The notes: generated from the sequence alone by a model not told the origin. A stretch of 64,000 nucleotides of DNA from Bacteroidota bacterium (GCA_020402865.1 JADBYT010000026.1:121585-185584); one strand, 5' to 3'. Shown: positions 17,522 through 26,044, numbered from the stretch's first letter. Translations and numbers: made by a program.

Positions 17522-18486
17522 AAATCATTACCTTTTTCAATTGCAGAGGTAAAATCGGGAAAACCACCATGATTTACCACCTCGCACACAAGTTTGCCGA
17601 AAAAGGAGTAAGAGTTTTGGCGGTGGATTTAGATCCACAGGCGGGGTTGACGGAGATGTTTTTGCCATCAAGTGATCAAATATCTCATCTTACAAGAAAT
17701 CTTTACTTTGGGAGTTTGTTAGGTAGTAAAAAGCTGACACTACATGAGAAGTCAGAATATCGGAGTATTCCTATTAGTAATAATATTTACTTAATTCCGA
17801 ATGATCTTGAGTTTGTTTCTGCTGAAGAGTTTCTAAGTACAGCATGGTTTTCCTTTAATAGTGATCCGAATGATAAATATCCAGAACTTTCTTTATTTGA
17901 AGATGTCATAAAGTATGCATGTGAAAAAGATGATATTGATATAGTATTGGTTGATTTAGGGCCGAATTTATCAGCAATTAATAAGACCGTATTGTTTATG
18001 GCTGATTGTAATCTTCTTCCTGTATCTTATGATAATCTATCATTGCATTCTATTAGAAAAACTGGTAATAGTTTGAATCAGTGGGAAAGAGAATGGTGTA
18101 ATAGTTCGAATTATTTGAAGAAAATGAAAGAAATGGATAGATTCCATTCTGGTTACATTATCCTTTTTCCAGGTAGTACAGATATAAATTTATATCCAAA
18201 CTCAATATATGGTGCTGCTATTTCTAGGGAATATTGGCATGAAGTATTGCAATTGAACATAGATGTTGGAAATGATATTCATGTTGACAAAATGAGTCTT
18301 TCTTTACTCAAATTCAATCGCAGTCTCTACCCCATGGCTATAGAAGCGGGTAAACCCATGTTTCACCTCACTCCCGCCGATGGAGCCATAGGTAACCACC
18401 TCAACGCCGTTCGCCAGTGCAGCCTCGAATACGACATTCTCGCCGAGCGTATTAACCAAGCCTGCCAGTTAGGTTTGAAACTCTGA
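17518..18486 (+). CDS. ParA/MinD-like ATPase with divergent P-loop
   Basis: 322 aa. It starts 'MKIITFFNCRGKIGKTTMIYHLAHKFA': the deviant Walker A is RGKIGKTT rather than KGGVGKTT, keeping the lysines. 'VLAVDLDPQAGLTEMFL' gives the switch Asp and 'DIVLVDLGPNLSAINKT' the Walker B-like strand. ParA ATPases form ATP-dependent dimers that bind DNA or partners. There is no parB or parS nearby, so classical plasmid partition is unlikely. The middle (about 17640-18290) is strongly AT-rich against GC-richer ends, as if mosaic. Its stop abuts the stop of the convergent methyltransferase. The pair with the AlbA protein is not one I can name. Confidence 0.82.
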   Translation: MKIITFFNCRGKIGKTTMIYHLAHKFAEKGVRVLAVDLDPQAGLTEMFLPSSDQISHLTRNLYFGSLLGSKKLTLHEKSEYRSIPISNNIYLIPNDLEFVSAEEFLSTAWFSFNSDPNDKYPELSLFEDVIKYACEKDDIDIVLVDLGPNLSAINKTVLFMADCNLLPVSYDNLSLHSIRKTGNSLNQWEREWCNSSNYLKKMKEMDRFHSGYIILFPGSTDINLYPNSIYGAAISREYWHEVLQLNIDVGNDIHVDKMSLSLLKFNRSLYPMAIEAGKPMFHLTPADGAIGNHLNAVRQCSLEYDILAERINQACQLGLKL

Positions 18487-19290
18487 TTACACCGGCTTCA
18501 CCACCTCAATCCCGTACATCATCGGCATTTTATCGCCGAAACCTTTGATGCGCCAGAAACCGTCTTCGCTCTGCTCAATATTCTGAAAACAGGGGTAAGG
18601 CGAGTAGGTGTATTCCTCAAAGCGTTTCAGCTGAAGTCCTTGTGCCATCAAACTGCCCATAATTTTTGCAAGGCCATGGTTCCAGCCGTAGGTGGTATAG
18701 CTGATTTCCGCATTGCGGTCAGCGTAGCTGCCTTCTTCCAGTTCCACAATCGGCTCGTTTTCGGCACTGTTATAGGGATAGGCCAGGTGTGAAAAATCGT
18801 TCGAAAACATCCACAACACCGGATGAAAATCCACTATCAGAAACCGTCCGCCGGGCTTAAGCGATTGTGCAATTACTTCGGCCCATTTGTTCAGGTCGGG
18901 AAGCCAGCCGATGGTTCCGTACGAGGTAAACACAATATCAAAGGTGTTGTGTATGTGGTTGCGTGTGTCATATACGTTACAGCATACAAAACGCGCATCA
19001 GCCTTTTCGGATGCGGCCAGTTCACCGGCCAGCTTAACAGCTTCGTCGGAAAGATCAACGCCTGTGACTTTGGCCCCCAGTCTCGCCCAGGAAATCGTGT
19101 CCATTCCAAAATGACATTGCAGGTGAAGCAGCGTCTTCCCGTTTACATCGCCCAGCCAGTCACGCTCAAGCTGATTTAAACTGTTCTTACCGGCTTTAAA
19201 CGAGTCGATATCATAAAACGCCGACTGCTTGTGTACAGCGGTCTTCAGGTTCCACGCATTCCGGTTCTGTTCTAAATAATCACTATTCAT
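18487..19290 (-). CDS. Class I SAM-dependent methyltransferase
   Basis: 267 aa from ATG 19290. Motif I 'LLHLQCHFGMDTISWARLG' (residues about 50-68) is a glycine-loop variant, followed by 'VTGVDLSDEAVKLA' for adenosine/ribose binding and 'FDIVFTSYGTIGWLPD' as motif II. The protein belongs to the Methyltransf_11/25 type. The C-terminal half has many aromatic residues and may shape the substrate pocket, but the substrate cannot be read from sequence. It has its own short-leader promoter. Confidence 0.85.
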   Translation of the reverse strand: MNSDYLEQNRNAWNLKTAVHKQSAFYDIDSFKAGKNSLNQLERDWLGDVNGKTLLHLQCHFGMDTISWARLGAKVTGVDLSDEAVKLAGELAASEKADARFVCCNVYDTRNHIHNTFDIVFTSYGTIGWLPDLNKWAEVIAQSLKPGGRFLIVDFHPVLWMFSNDFSHLAYPYNSAENEPIVELEEGSYADRNAEISYTTYGWNHGLAKIMGSLMAQGLQLKRFEEYTYSPYPCFQNIEQSEDGFWRIKGFGDKMPMMYGIEVVKPV

Positions 19291-19293
19291 GGG

Positions 19294-19301
19294 GAAATGT
19301 A
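19294..19301 (-). promoter_or_regulatory. -7-like box of the methyltransferase
   Basis: TACATTTC on the minus strand (one base off TAnnTTTG) ends 3 bases before ATG 19290. Confidence 0.5.
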
Positions 19302-19340
19302 CATATAAAAACAAAGCAGCCATGCTAAAGCATGGCTGCT
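19302..19340 (-). terminator. Terminator facing the methyltransferase promoter
   Basis: Perfect 11-bp stem (19315-19325 with 19330-19340), 4-nt loop, then a T-rich tail (TTTGTTTTTAT) on the minus strand. It lies about 295 bases past the stop of the LytTR gene and just before the methyltransferase promoter, so it separates the two units. Confidence 0.7.
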
Positions 19341-19634
19341 TGTCAAACACGGTAATTACGCCCCAGTTACTACCGTGTAGATCATAATGTTATCAGTAGA
19401 TTGAGTTTTCCTCAATATTTAAAATACAAATCTATTTTTCGCACGCATTGCTGATTTCTTTTTTCGGTCAGCCCGGCCCATTTCCCGGTAAACCCTGCTA
19501 AATCATAGCCGGTTTCACTTCACAACTTCCCGTAATTCATGTGTCCGTGTAATCAATGTAAAACATTAGGTGTAAAGCATGCCGGTATAACAACGTACGT
19601 GAATACGGGTGTGTATCAAAAGAAGAGGTTTGTT
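19341..19634. other. Noncoding stretch between LytTR gene and methyltransferase
   Basis: Contains a perfect inverted repeat ACACGGTA (19347-19354) / TACCGTGT (19371-19378) with a 16-base loop, directly upstream, on the minus strand, of the terminator. The rest is AT-rich with no convincing reading frame. It could be a long 3' untranslated region of the LytTR gene or a small RNA ending at the terminator; the sequence alone does not decide. Confidence 0.45.
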
Positions 19635-20324
19635 TTATAACAAATGAAGTCTGCGCATCAGAATCGGGCGGTATTGTTCGCCAATTGGAATGGAGGTGCT
19701 GCCAATTTTAGCTACATTTTCCTCCACACTGTCAATATGTTGCACCGCAGCAATCCACGACCGGTGTATGCGCAGAAACAGCGAAGAGGGCAGTTTTTCT
19801 TCCACACTTCGCAGAGTCATGTGTATGGTGTAGCGTTTATCGGCCGTATGAATGGTAATGTAATCGCCCAGAGCCTGCACATAGAGAATATCTTCGAGCC
19901 TGATTTTAACAAGTTGATTTTGTGCACGTACAAACACAAAATCACTTTGAATACCTGCAACTGATTTGCGTTGTATGTGCAGCGCCTGAGCTTTTTCAAT
20001 GGCCTGAATAAACCGCTGCAGGTTTACCGGTTTTACCAGATAATCAACCACATTCAGCTCAAATGCCTCCACGGCATAGTCAGACTTTGCAGTAATCAGT
20101 ATCACAAGTGGTTTTCGTTCGAGTGAACGTAAAAGGTCAAGCCCCGACATATCGGGCAATTCGATATCGAGAAGCAGCAGGTCGATATTTTCGTTTTTCA
20201 GCCTGTTGTAGGCTTGCGTTGCACTTTCGCAAGAGCCGGCAAAGGTGAGGTTATCCACCTGCGCAACCAACTGTTCAAGCGCCATAAGCGCAAGCCGGTT
20301 ATCATCAACTATTAAACAATTCAT
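19635..20324 (-). CDS. LytTR-family response regulator (orphan)
   Basis: 229 aa. The receiver domain covers residues 1-120: acidic pair 'IVDDNRLAL', phospho-acceptor Asp in 'LLLLDIELPDMSG', Thr in 'LVILITAKSDYA' and Lys in 'VVDYLVKPVNL'. Residues about 135-229 form the LytTR DNA-binding domain ('DFVFVRAQNQLVKI', 'ALGDYITIHTADKRYTIHMTL', 'FLRIHRSWIA'). It should bind direct-repeat sites when phosphorylated. No kinase gene lies next to it, unlike the LytTR/LytS pair at 49.5-51.2 kb. Confidence 0.92.
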   Translation of the reverse strand: MNCLIVDDNRLALMALEQLVAQVDNLTFAGSCESATQAYNRLKNENIDLLLLDIELPDMSGLDLLRSLERKPLVILITAKSDYAVEAFELNVVDYLVKPVNLQRFIQAIEKAQALHIQRKSVAGIQSDFVFVRAQNQLVKIRLEDILYVQALGDYITIHTADKRYTIHMTLRSVEEKLPSSLFLRIHRSWIAAVQHIDSVEENVAKIGSTSIPIGEQYRPILMRRLHLL

Positions 20325-20447
20325 GGGTTATGGTATATTTAAGGGATAACCAACTGCAAGTTTCCACATTTATACGGCCCAAACTTTATTTTTTTTGCAA
20401 ATCAGGTAGAAATAACGGTATTCTGGAACTGTTAAAATTAATTATCG

Positions 20448-20455
20448 TAATATTG
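20448..20455 (+). promoter_or_regulatory. -7-like box of the ars operon
   Basis: TAATATTG (one base off TAnnTTTG) ends 4 bases before the arsR ATG at 20460. An inverted 'ATCG/CGAT' flanks it (ttatcgtaatattgcgata), a possible part of an ArsR operator. Confidence 0.5.
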
Positions 20456-20459
20456 CGAT

Positions 20460-20792
20460 ATGGGAAAAACGAAAACAGGGGTTTTTAGTGAAACACAAAA
20501 CCAGCTGGCCGTTCTGGCCAAAGCCCTTGGGCATCCTGCCCGTATTGCTATTCTGGAAGTACTGATTACCAAAAACACATGTATATGCGGCGATCTTGTG
20601 GAAGAGCTGCCGCTGTCGCAATCAACCGTTTCGCAGCATCTAAAGGCGCTAAAAGAAGCCGGTCTCATTCAGGGTGAAATAGAAGGGCCGCGCACGTGTT
20701 ATTGTATTCATTCCGAAAACTGGCAAAACGCACAGCGTCTGCTCGCCGATTTTTTCCAAATGAGGGAAAATGCAACCGTAAAATGCTGCTGA
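20460..20792 (+). CDS. arsR: ArsR/SmtB-family repressor
   Basis: 110 aa winged-helix protein. '[17 protein letters not shown]' starts the fold, '[22 protein letters not shown]' is the metal-sensing/recognition helix region, and '[15 protein letters not shown]' with '[11 protein letters not shown]' forms the wing. The Cys in TCICGD near residue 40 and others (CYC, and a C-terminal KCC) are candidate arsenite ligands. Followed 2 bases later by an aquaporin and arsC, so it most likely represses this operon until arsenite binds. Confidence 0.88.
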   Translation: MGKTKTGVFSETQNQLAVLAKALGHPARIAILEVLITKNTCICGDLVEELPLSQSTVSQHLKALKEAGLIQGEIEGPRTCYCIHSENWQNAQRLLADFFQMRENATVKCC

Positions 20793-20793
20793 A

Positions 20794-21471
20794 ATGATTG
20801 ATTATTCCCCCAAACAACGTCTGCTGGCCGAATGGCTGGGCACTTTTTTTCTGGTTTTTTGCGGCACAGGCGCTATAGTGATTAATGATATTTCGGGCGG
20901 AGCCATTACGCACAGCGGTATTGCCATCACCTTCGGGCTGGTGGTGATGGTGCTTATTTATGCGTTCGGAGAAATTTCGGGTGCGCATTTTAATCCGGCA
21001 GTTACGGTTGGTTTTGCGCTGGCCGGTCGTTTTGCCTGGAGCCGGGTGCCGCTGTATGTGCTGTGTCAGTTTGGCGGAGCACTTGCGGCCAGCTTTACGC
21101 TCAAATGGCTTTTTCCGCAACACGAACTGCTGGGCGTAACGCTGCCGTCGGGCACGGCCGGACAATCGCTGGTGCTGGAGTTATTGCTTACGTTTTTGCT
21201 TATGCTGGTTATTCTTCGCGTATCGCAAGGTGCGCGTGAGAAGGGAATCACGGCTGCGCTGGCTGTGGGCGGACTGGTGGCACTTGAAGCCCTTTTTGCC
21301 GGGCCGGTTTGCGGCGCGTCTATGAATCCGTTTCGTTCGCTGGCGCCTGCGCTGGCTTCGGGGCATACCGAGCACAGCTGGGTCTATCAGATAGGGCCGT
21401 TTGCCGGTGCCGCTGCGGCCACGGGTGTTTCGGCATTTTTTCAATCAAAAAAATCTCAACCTGAGTTATGA
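20794..21471 (+). CDS. aqpS: MIP-family aquaporin of an arsenic operon (AqpS-like)
   Basis: 225 aa with six membrane segments. The first pore motif is canonical (SGAHFNPAVT, residues about 65-74); the second is altered to NPF (GASMNPFRSLAPAL) in place of NPA, keeping the following Arg. Placement between arsR and arsC matches the aqpS arrangement known in Sinorhizobium meliloti, where arsenite made by ArsC leaves through the channel instead of by an ArsB/Acr3 pump. Its stop overlaps the arsC start (ATGA). Substrate is inferred from context. Confidence 0.85.
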   Translation: MIDYSPKQRLLAEWLGTFFLVFCGTGAIVINDISGGAITHSGIAITFGLVVMVLIYAFGEISGAHFNPAVTVGFALAGRFAWSRVPLYVLCQFGGALAASFTLKWLFPQHELLGVTLPSGTAGQSLVLELLLTFLLMLVILRVSQGAREKGITAALAVGGLVALEALFAGPVCGASMNPFRSLAPALASGHTEHSWVYQIGPFAGAAAATGVSAFFQSKKSQPEL

Positions 21472-21896
21472 TACACGTTCTCTTTGTGTGCATCCACAAT
21501 TCGGCCCGCAGCCAGATGGCCGAAACCTATCTCAATCATTTCGGTGCCGGTAAATACAGGGCGCAGAGCGCAGGCATCGAGCCGGGTAAACTGAATCAGG
21601 TAGTGGTAAAGGCCATGCACGACGATGGCTTTGATATTTCGGGCAACGGCACCAAAAGTGTGGAGGAGATGCTGCAAAGCCGTCAGCTTTTTGATTTTGT
21701 GGTAACCGTGTGCGACGAAGCCAGCGCCGAACGCTGCCCGGTTTTCCCCGGCCCCGGGAAACGCCTGCACTGGGGCTTTCCCGATCCTTCGTCGTTTGGC
21801 GGCGATGAGGCCGAAAAGCTCAAACAAACCATTATTGTGCGCAATGCCATCAGGCAAAAAGTACAGGAGTTTGTGAATCAAAACGCCGCCGTGTAA
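21468..21896 (+). CDS. arsC: Thioredoxin-type arsenate reductase
   Basis: 142 aa of the low-molecular-weight phosphatase fold. The P-loop 'LFVCIHNSARSQMAETYL' has Cys8 and Arg14. The redox pair lies in 'TVCDEASAERCPVFPG', matching the Cys82/Cys89 pair of the Staphylococcus aureus enzyme, and 'HWGFPDPS' carries the general acid Asp. It reduces arsenate to arsenite at the expense of thioredoxin. Last gene of the arsR-aqpS-arsC operon. Confidence 0.92.
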   Translation: MIHVLFVCIHNSARSQMAETYLNHFGAGKYRAQSAGIEPGKLNQVVVKAMHDDGFDISGNGTKSVEEMLQSRQLFDFVVTVCDEASAERCPVFPGPGKRLHWGFPDPSSFGGDEAEKLKQTIIVRNAIRQKVQEFVNQNAAV

Positions 21897-21938
21897 AACT
21901 CGTGCAGCCGGTGTCTGAATGACGGCCGGTTAATTTGG

Positions 21939-21946
21939 TAACTTCG
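21939..21946 (+). promoter_or_regulatory. -7-like box of the PAP2 gene
   Basis: TAACTTCG (one base off TAnnTTTG), ending 6 bases before ATG 21953. Confidence 0.5.
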
Positions 21947-21952
21947 GCAGGT

Positions 21953-22528
21953 ATGCCTGACTTTCTTGATCAGTACGACCGGCTGGTGTTTTTTGCCATT
22001 CACAACTGGCGCAACGGCCTGCTTGATTTCATTATGCCCTGGGCCACCAACCGCTGGGTATGGATTCCGCTGTATGCCCTGCTGGCGTTTTTGCTGTGGA
22101 AGCATTACCGCTGGCAAACCATTTCCATTGTACTCATGGCCGGTGCACTCATTGCGCTGAGCGATCAGGGCGCCAATTTTGTGAAACGCACCACCGAACG
22201 CCCGCGCCCCTGCCACAACAGCGAGATTGCCGCAAAAATTACCACACCCGCCGGCTGCGGCGGCCCCTACGGCTTTTTCTCCGGCCATGCCGCAAACAGC
22301 ATGGCGCTGGCCGTGTTTCTCTGGTTCTTTTACAAAGCCACACCGCTCAAAAAATGGATGTGGCTGCTGTTTGTATGGTCGCTCATTGTGATGTGGAGCC
22401 GCATATACGTAGGTGTGCATTATCCGCTCGATGTGCTTTGCGGGGCTGTGTTTGGCGGCCTGTGCGCATGGGGCTGCTACCGGCTTTATTTTGTGCTAAG
22501 CGAGTGGGTGAAGAAAATTTTGCCGTGA
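21953..22528 (+). CDS. PAP2-family membrane phosphatase
   Basis: 191 aa from ATG 21953. The three PAP2 signature motifs are present in order: 'KRTTERPRP' (about residue 75), 'YGFFSGHAANS' with the catalytic His (about residue 104) and 'SRIYVGVHYPLDV' with the nucleophilic His (about residue 150). Five to six hydrophobic segments surround them. The family hydrolyses lipid phosphates such as undecaprenyl pyrophosphate or phosphatidic acid at the periplasmic face of the inner membrane. Its substrate here is undetermined. The region after the stop has a short palindromic hairpin (22532-22556) without a T run. Confidence 0.9.
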   Translation: MPDFLDQYDRLVFFAIHNWRNGLLDFIMPWATNRWVWIPLYALLAFLLWKHYRWQTISIVLMAGALIALSDQGANFVKRTTERPRPCHNSEIAAKITTPAGCGGPYGFFSGHAANSMALAVFLWFFYKATPLKKWMWLLFVWSLIVMWSRIYVGVHYPLDVLCGAVFGGLCAWGCYRLYFVLSEWVKKILP

Positions 22529-22613
22529 TGGCCTCTGAGTAATATTACTGAGAGGTTGCCAATACACAAATTAGTTTTTTGTAGTTTAGTAACAAACGAT
22601 TACCCCTTCACAC

Positions 22614-23549
22614 ATGTCAACAAAAAATCAACAAAAATCACAGCACCTGCTTGCTGTATTTGTATCGTTCACAGGCCTTATTTCGCTGCTGTTTGTTTAT
22701 GTCTATGACCTTATTCATAAGGTAAATTATGGACATTCAGTTTGGTATTACATTTTTTCTTCGCTACAGAGTATTTACTTCTGGGCGCCGGAAGGATATT
22801 CTTACTTATCATTTATACTCGCTCTGATTTTTCAGCTACTAATGATTTTTGGGGCCTTGAAAACACTGAAAACAGGTAAGTATAGCCGTTTGCTGATTTT
22901 TTCTGCCTTGCTGGTTTTCTTTGTGAATGCACTATTCCTGCTTCCGTATCTGATTAATGAAATGATGAATATTAGAGGTATTACGGCGCTTTCATTATTA
23001 AATATTCTTGTGTTGTTTAGCTATGTGTTATGGAGTTATTATTTATTAAAAGCTGGATTACGCGGAGTGCAATTTAAAATAGTAAGTTATGAGGAAGACG
23101 GGCAGCTAAAGACAAAGCCCGAAAAAGCTGATATGGCAATACGTTTGTTTCATCGGATATTGGATATACTGCTTATGTATATTGCGTCGAGAGGTATTGT
23201 TACGATGTGCAAACGATTATTAGGTATGTATTACATGGGGGATGTTTTTTCGTACGATCTTTTAGAATTATCGCCAATAGAATTGGCTTTAATCGATATA
23301 TTTATCGTAATTGCTTTTTATATACTTACCGAAGTGGTTTTTGGTATTACTCCTGCAAAGGCACTCTCCGGCACACTTGTAATTAGCACAAACGGCAACG
23401 CACCTTCAAAGGCTCAGCTAATAGGTAAAACATTTGCTCGTTTTATTCCTTTTAACGGACTGTCTTTCTTATTCGGAAAAGATTTTCAGGATAAACTCAG
23501 CAATACACTTGTGGTGAAACAGCAAGCGCAGGATGAGTCGCATACATAG
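22614..23549 (+). CDS. RDD-like membrane protein
   Basis: 311 aa with about seven hydrophobic segments. The C-terminal half has 'RLFHRILDILLMY' (the R..D pair), 'FYILTEVVFGITPAKAL', 'GTLVISTNGNAPS' and 'LIGKTFARFIPF', the usual order of the RDD family. The N-terminal half (residues 15-145) is an extra four-segment membrane part without a known motif. The gene is AT-rich compared with its neighbours. RDD proteins have been linked to Na+/H+ exchange in some species, but no specific role can be assigned. Confidence 0.75.
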   Translation: MSTKNQQKSQHLLAVFVSFTGLISLLFVYVYDLIHKVNYGHSVWYYIFSSLQSIYFWAPEGYSYLSFILALIFQLLMIFGALKTLKTGKYSRLLIFSALLVFFVNALFLLPYLINEMMNIRGITALSLLNILVLFSYVLWSYYLLKAGLRGVQFKIVSYEEDGQLKTKPEKADMAIRLFHRILDILLMYIASRGIVTMCKRLLGMYYMGDVFSYDLLELSPIELALIDIFIVIAFYILTEVVFGITPAKALSGTLVISTNGNAPSKAQLIGKTFARFIPFNGLSFLFGKDFQDKLSNTLVVKQQAQDESHT

Positions 23550-23647
23550 TAGTCAACAGCAAACATTAACTTAAAGCTGCTGTAATCAGTGGTAAAGAAA
23601 GATTGAGTAATTTCAGCAAAGAAATTATTCCGAATTACGCTTTCACG

Positions 23648-24010
23648 ATGCAAACCCTCCTGCTCATTTTCCTCGGCGGCGGCTTAGGTAGTTTGGCCCG
23701 CTACGGCGTATCGGTGCTGGTGCGGCAGTTTTCGGCGGCAGCGTTTCCGCTTGCAACCCTGCTGGCCAATGTGCTGGCCTGTGTGGTAATGGGCGCTGTG
23801 CTCTGGTACTTTGCGCAACGTGAGGCCGACGCGCCGGTGAAGTTGTTTTTGCTTACCGGTTTCTGCGGCGGATTCAGCACATTTTCCACCTTCAGCCTCG
23901 AAACGCTTGAGCTGTTCAGGCGCGGAAGTACGGCTATGGGTGTGCTCAACATCAGTTTAAGTATTGCACTTTGCATGGCCGTGCTTGCGGTGCAGGTGCG
24001 CAAAACATAA
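23648..24010 (+). CDS. crcB: CrcB/Fluc fluoride channel
   Basis: 120 aa from ATG 23648, normal for the family. It has four membrane helices, the N-terminal 'GGGLGSLARYGVS', 'FPLATLLANVLACVVMG' with the pore Asn, and 'TGFCGGFSTFSTFSLE' with the Na+-binding/Phe-box region. Fluc forms an antiparallel dimer that lets F- leave the cytoplasm. No fluoride riboswitch is visible upstream. Confidence 0.93.
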   Translation: MQTLLLIFLGGGLGSLARYGVSVLVRQFSAAAFPLATLLANVLACVVMGAVLWYFAQREADAPVKLFLLTGFCGGFSTFSTFSLETLELFRRGSTAMGVLNISLSIALCMAVLAVQVRKT

Positions 24011-24014
24011 GTGT

Positions 24015-25691
24015 ATGAAAAAGCTTTTTCTGGGTGCGGCACTTGCCACCGCAGCCTTTGTGTTCATGGCGCAAAAACCTGCGCAGCAACCCGATTCGTC
24101 GTCGTTGCCGCGCGCGCCTAAATTGGTTGTGGGCATTGTAATTGACCAGATGCGTTATGATTATATTTATCGCTACTGGGACAAATTCGGCAACGGCGGT
24201 TTTAAGCGGCTGGTGAATGAAGGTTATTTCAACCGCAATACACATTACAATTACATGCCCACCGAAACCGGCCCCGGCCATGCGTCTATTTACACCGGTA
24301 CATTTCCGGCCGTGCATGGCATTGTGGCCAACCGCATGAACGATCTCAGCACCGGCAATCCTTCCATTTACTGCGTATCCGATTCATCGGTTACGGGTGC
24401 CGGCACTTCCTCGACCGAAGGCAAATGCTCGCCGCGCAAAATGCTCACCACCACCATCGGCGATCAGTTGCGCATGAACACCATTGGCAAAAGCAAAGTA
24501 ATTGGCATTGCACTCAAAGACCGCGCGGCCATTCTGCCCGCAGGCCATTCGGCCGATACGGCCAACGGACTTGCTGCATACTGGTATGAAATGGGTACTG
24601 GCAAATTCATCAGCAGTTCGTATTACATGAAAAATCTGCCCGCATGGGTTGATGCATTCAATAAATACGACCTGGCCGCGCAGTACATGAGCAAGCCCTG
24701 GACCACACTGCTTGCCGCCAATCAGTACACCGAAAGCCTGCCCGACGATAACCGCTACGAAACCGTGTTTGGTCCGCTGGAAACACGCCCCGTATTTCCG
24801 CATCCGGTGGATAAGCTCAAGGGAATGGATGCGTACAAGGCGCTCGGACGCACACCTTACGGCTGCAACCTCACAAAAGATTTTGCGCTGGCCGCCATTA
24901 AAGGCGAAAACCTGGGCAAACGAGGCGTTACCGACATGCTGGCCGTAAGCTTTTCATCGCCCGATATTATCGGTCATTATTACGGTCCGCAAAGCATGGA
25001 GGTTGAAGACACTTACCTGCGCCTTGATAAAGACCTTGCTGATCTGCTCAACTTCATCGACAACTGGGTGGGCAAAAACAACGCCCTCGTGTTCCTCAGT
25101 GCCGATCATGGCGCGGTGGAAGTGCCGCAATACCTTACCGATAATCACATCCCCGGCGGCTATTTCAACGATGAAGTAATTGCCGATTCGCTCAAACGTT
25201 TTTACCAGCGCCTGTACGGCGATTCGTCGCTGCTGCTTACTGTAGATAATTACCAGGTGTTTTTAAACCGTAAACAGCTTGCCAAACACAAGCTCGATGC
25301 AGCCGAAGTACAGCGCGCCACTGCCGCACGCATCACACAAATGAACGGTATTGTGGGCGCAGTTACAGCCAGCGATCTGCTTTCCACACAGTTCACCAGC
25401 GGGGCACGCATGCTGATACAAAATGGCTGGCACCCCAAGCGTTCAGGCGATGTGTGCTACATTCCGGCGCCGGGCTGGCTGGCAGGCTGGGGCAAAACAG
25501 GTACTTCGCACGGTTCGCCGTGGAGCTATGATACGCATGTGCCGCTGCTTTGGTGGGGCTGGAAAATTAAGCCCGGCCAGAGCGATGCGCATGTAAACAT
25601 TGTGGACATTGCGCCCACTGTGTGCCAGCTCATTGGCATACAAATGCCCAACGGCACGGCCGGAAAACCGCTCGAAGGATTGTTGCGATAG
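24015..25691 (+). CDS. PafA-type alkaline phosphatase
   Basis: 558 aa from ATG 24015, with a signal peptide (MKKLFLGAALATAAFVFMA). 'LVVGIVIDQMRYDYIYRYWD' supplies a metal-binding Asp. The Thr/Ser nucleophile region is 'TETGPGHASIYTGTFPAVHG'. 'PDIIGHYYGPQS' and 'LSADHGAVEVP' give further metal ligands, and the C-terminus 'DTHVPLLWWG...VNIVDIAPTVCQLIG' matches the family. PafA-like enzymes are periplasmic Zn phosphomonoesterases active without phosphate starvation. It starts 4 bases after crcB. Confidence 0.88.
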   Translation: MKKLFLGAALATAAFVFMAQKPAQQPDSSSLPRAPKLVVGIVIDQMRYDYIYRYWDKFGNGGFKRLVNEGYFNRNTHYNYMPTETGPGHASIYTGTFPAVHGIVANRMNDLSTGNPSIYCVSDSSVTGAGTSSTEGKCSPRKMLTTTIGDQLRMNTIGKSKVIGIALKDRAAILPAGHSADTANGLAAYWYEMGTGKFISSSYYMKNLPAWVDAFNKYDLAAQYMSKPWTTLLAANQYTESLPDDNRYETVFGPLETRPVFPHPVDKLKGMDAYKALGRTPYGCNLTKDFALAAIKGENLGKRGVTDMLAVSFSSPDIIGHYYGPQSMEVEDTYLRLDKDLADLLNFIDNWVGKNNALVFLSADHGAVEVPQYLTDNHIPGGYFNDEVIADSLKRFYQRLYGDSSLLLTVDNYQVFLNRKQLAKHKLDAAEVQRATAARITQMNGIVGAVTASDLLSTQFTSGARMLIQNGWHPKRSGDVCYIPAPGWLAGWGKTGTSHGSPWSYDTHVPLLWWGWKIKPGQSDAHVNIVDIAPTVCQLIGIQMPNGTAGKPLEGLLR

Positions 25692-25962
25692 TACTTTGGG
25701 AATTCTGTTTTCGTAAATGCAAAGTGCAAGACACTAACGCTAACAGTTAGACAGATGAACCTAAATTGATTAATAATTAAATATTGATCTGTTAGCCGGT
25801 GTTTTTTTGATTATTTATAACCTGATTTTGATAATTATGGTTATTTATTTGTGTGTTAATGCATGATGGGTTAGGTTTGAATTGCTCATCAATTACACAC
25901 ACCATGACCAACTTCATTCTTTCTATCTGGTTTTTTGTGGGGATGGTATTTGCCTGAACCAC

Positions 25963-26009
25963 TGTACCGGCTATAAGCCTCAGTATGGCCGGTACAACCC
26001 TTTTATCTG
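25963..26009 (+). terminator. Possible terminator hairpin
   Basis: Arms TGTACCGGCTATA and TATGGCCGGTACA. The tail 'acccttttat' is only weakly T-rich, so it may be a processing or attenuation structure instead. Confidence 0.4.
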
Positions 26010-26044
26010 CATATTCCGGCAGGAACAGATACGTTTACGAATGC

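Noticed and set aside
17518..18486. Plasmid partition locus
   Set aside because: No parB, no parS-like repeats and no replication gene; the partner is an AlbA/HATPase protein.
23550..23647. Fluoride riboswitch upstream of crcB
   Set aside because: The conserved GGnGATGG and pseudoknot bases of the crcB motif are not present.
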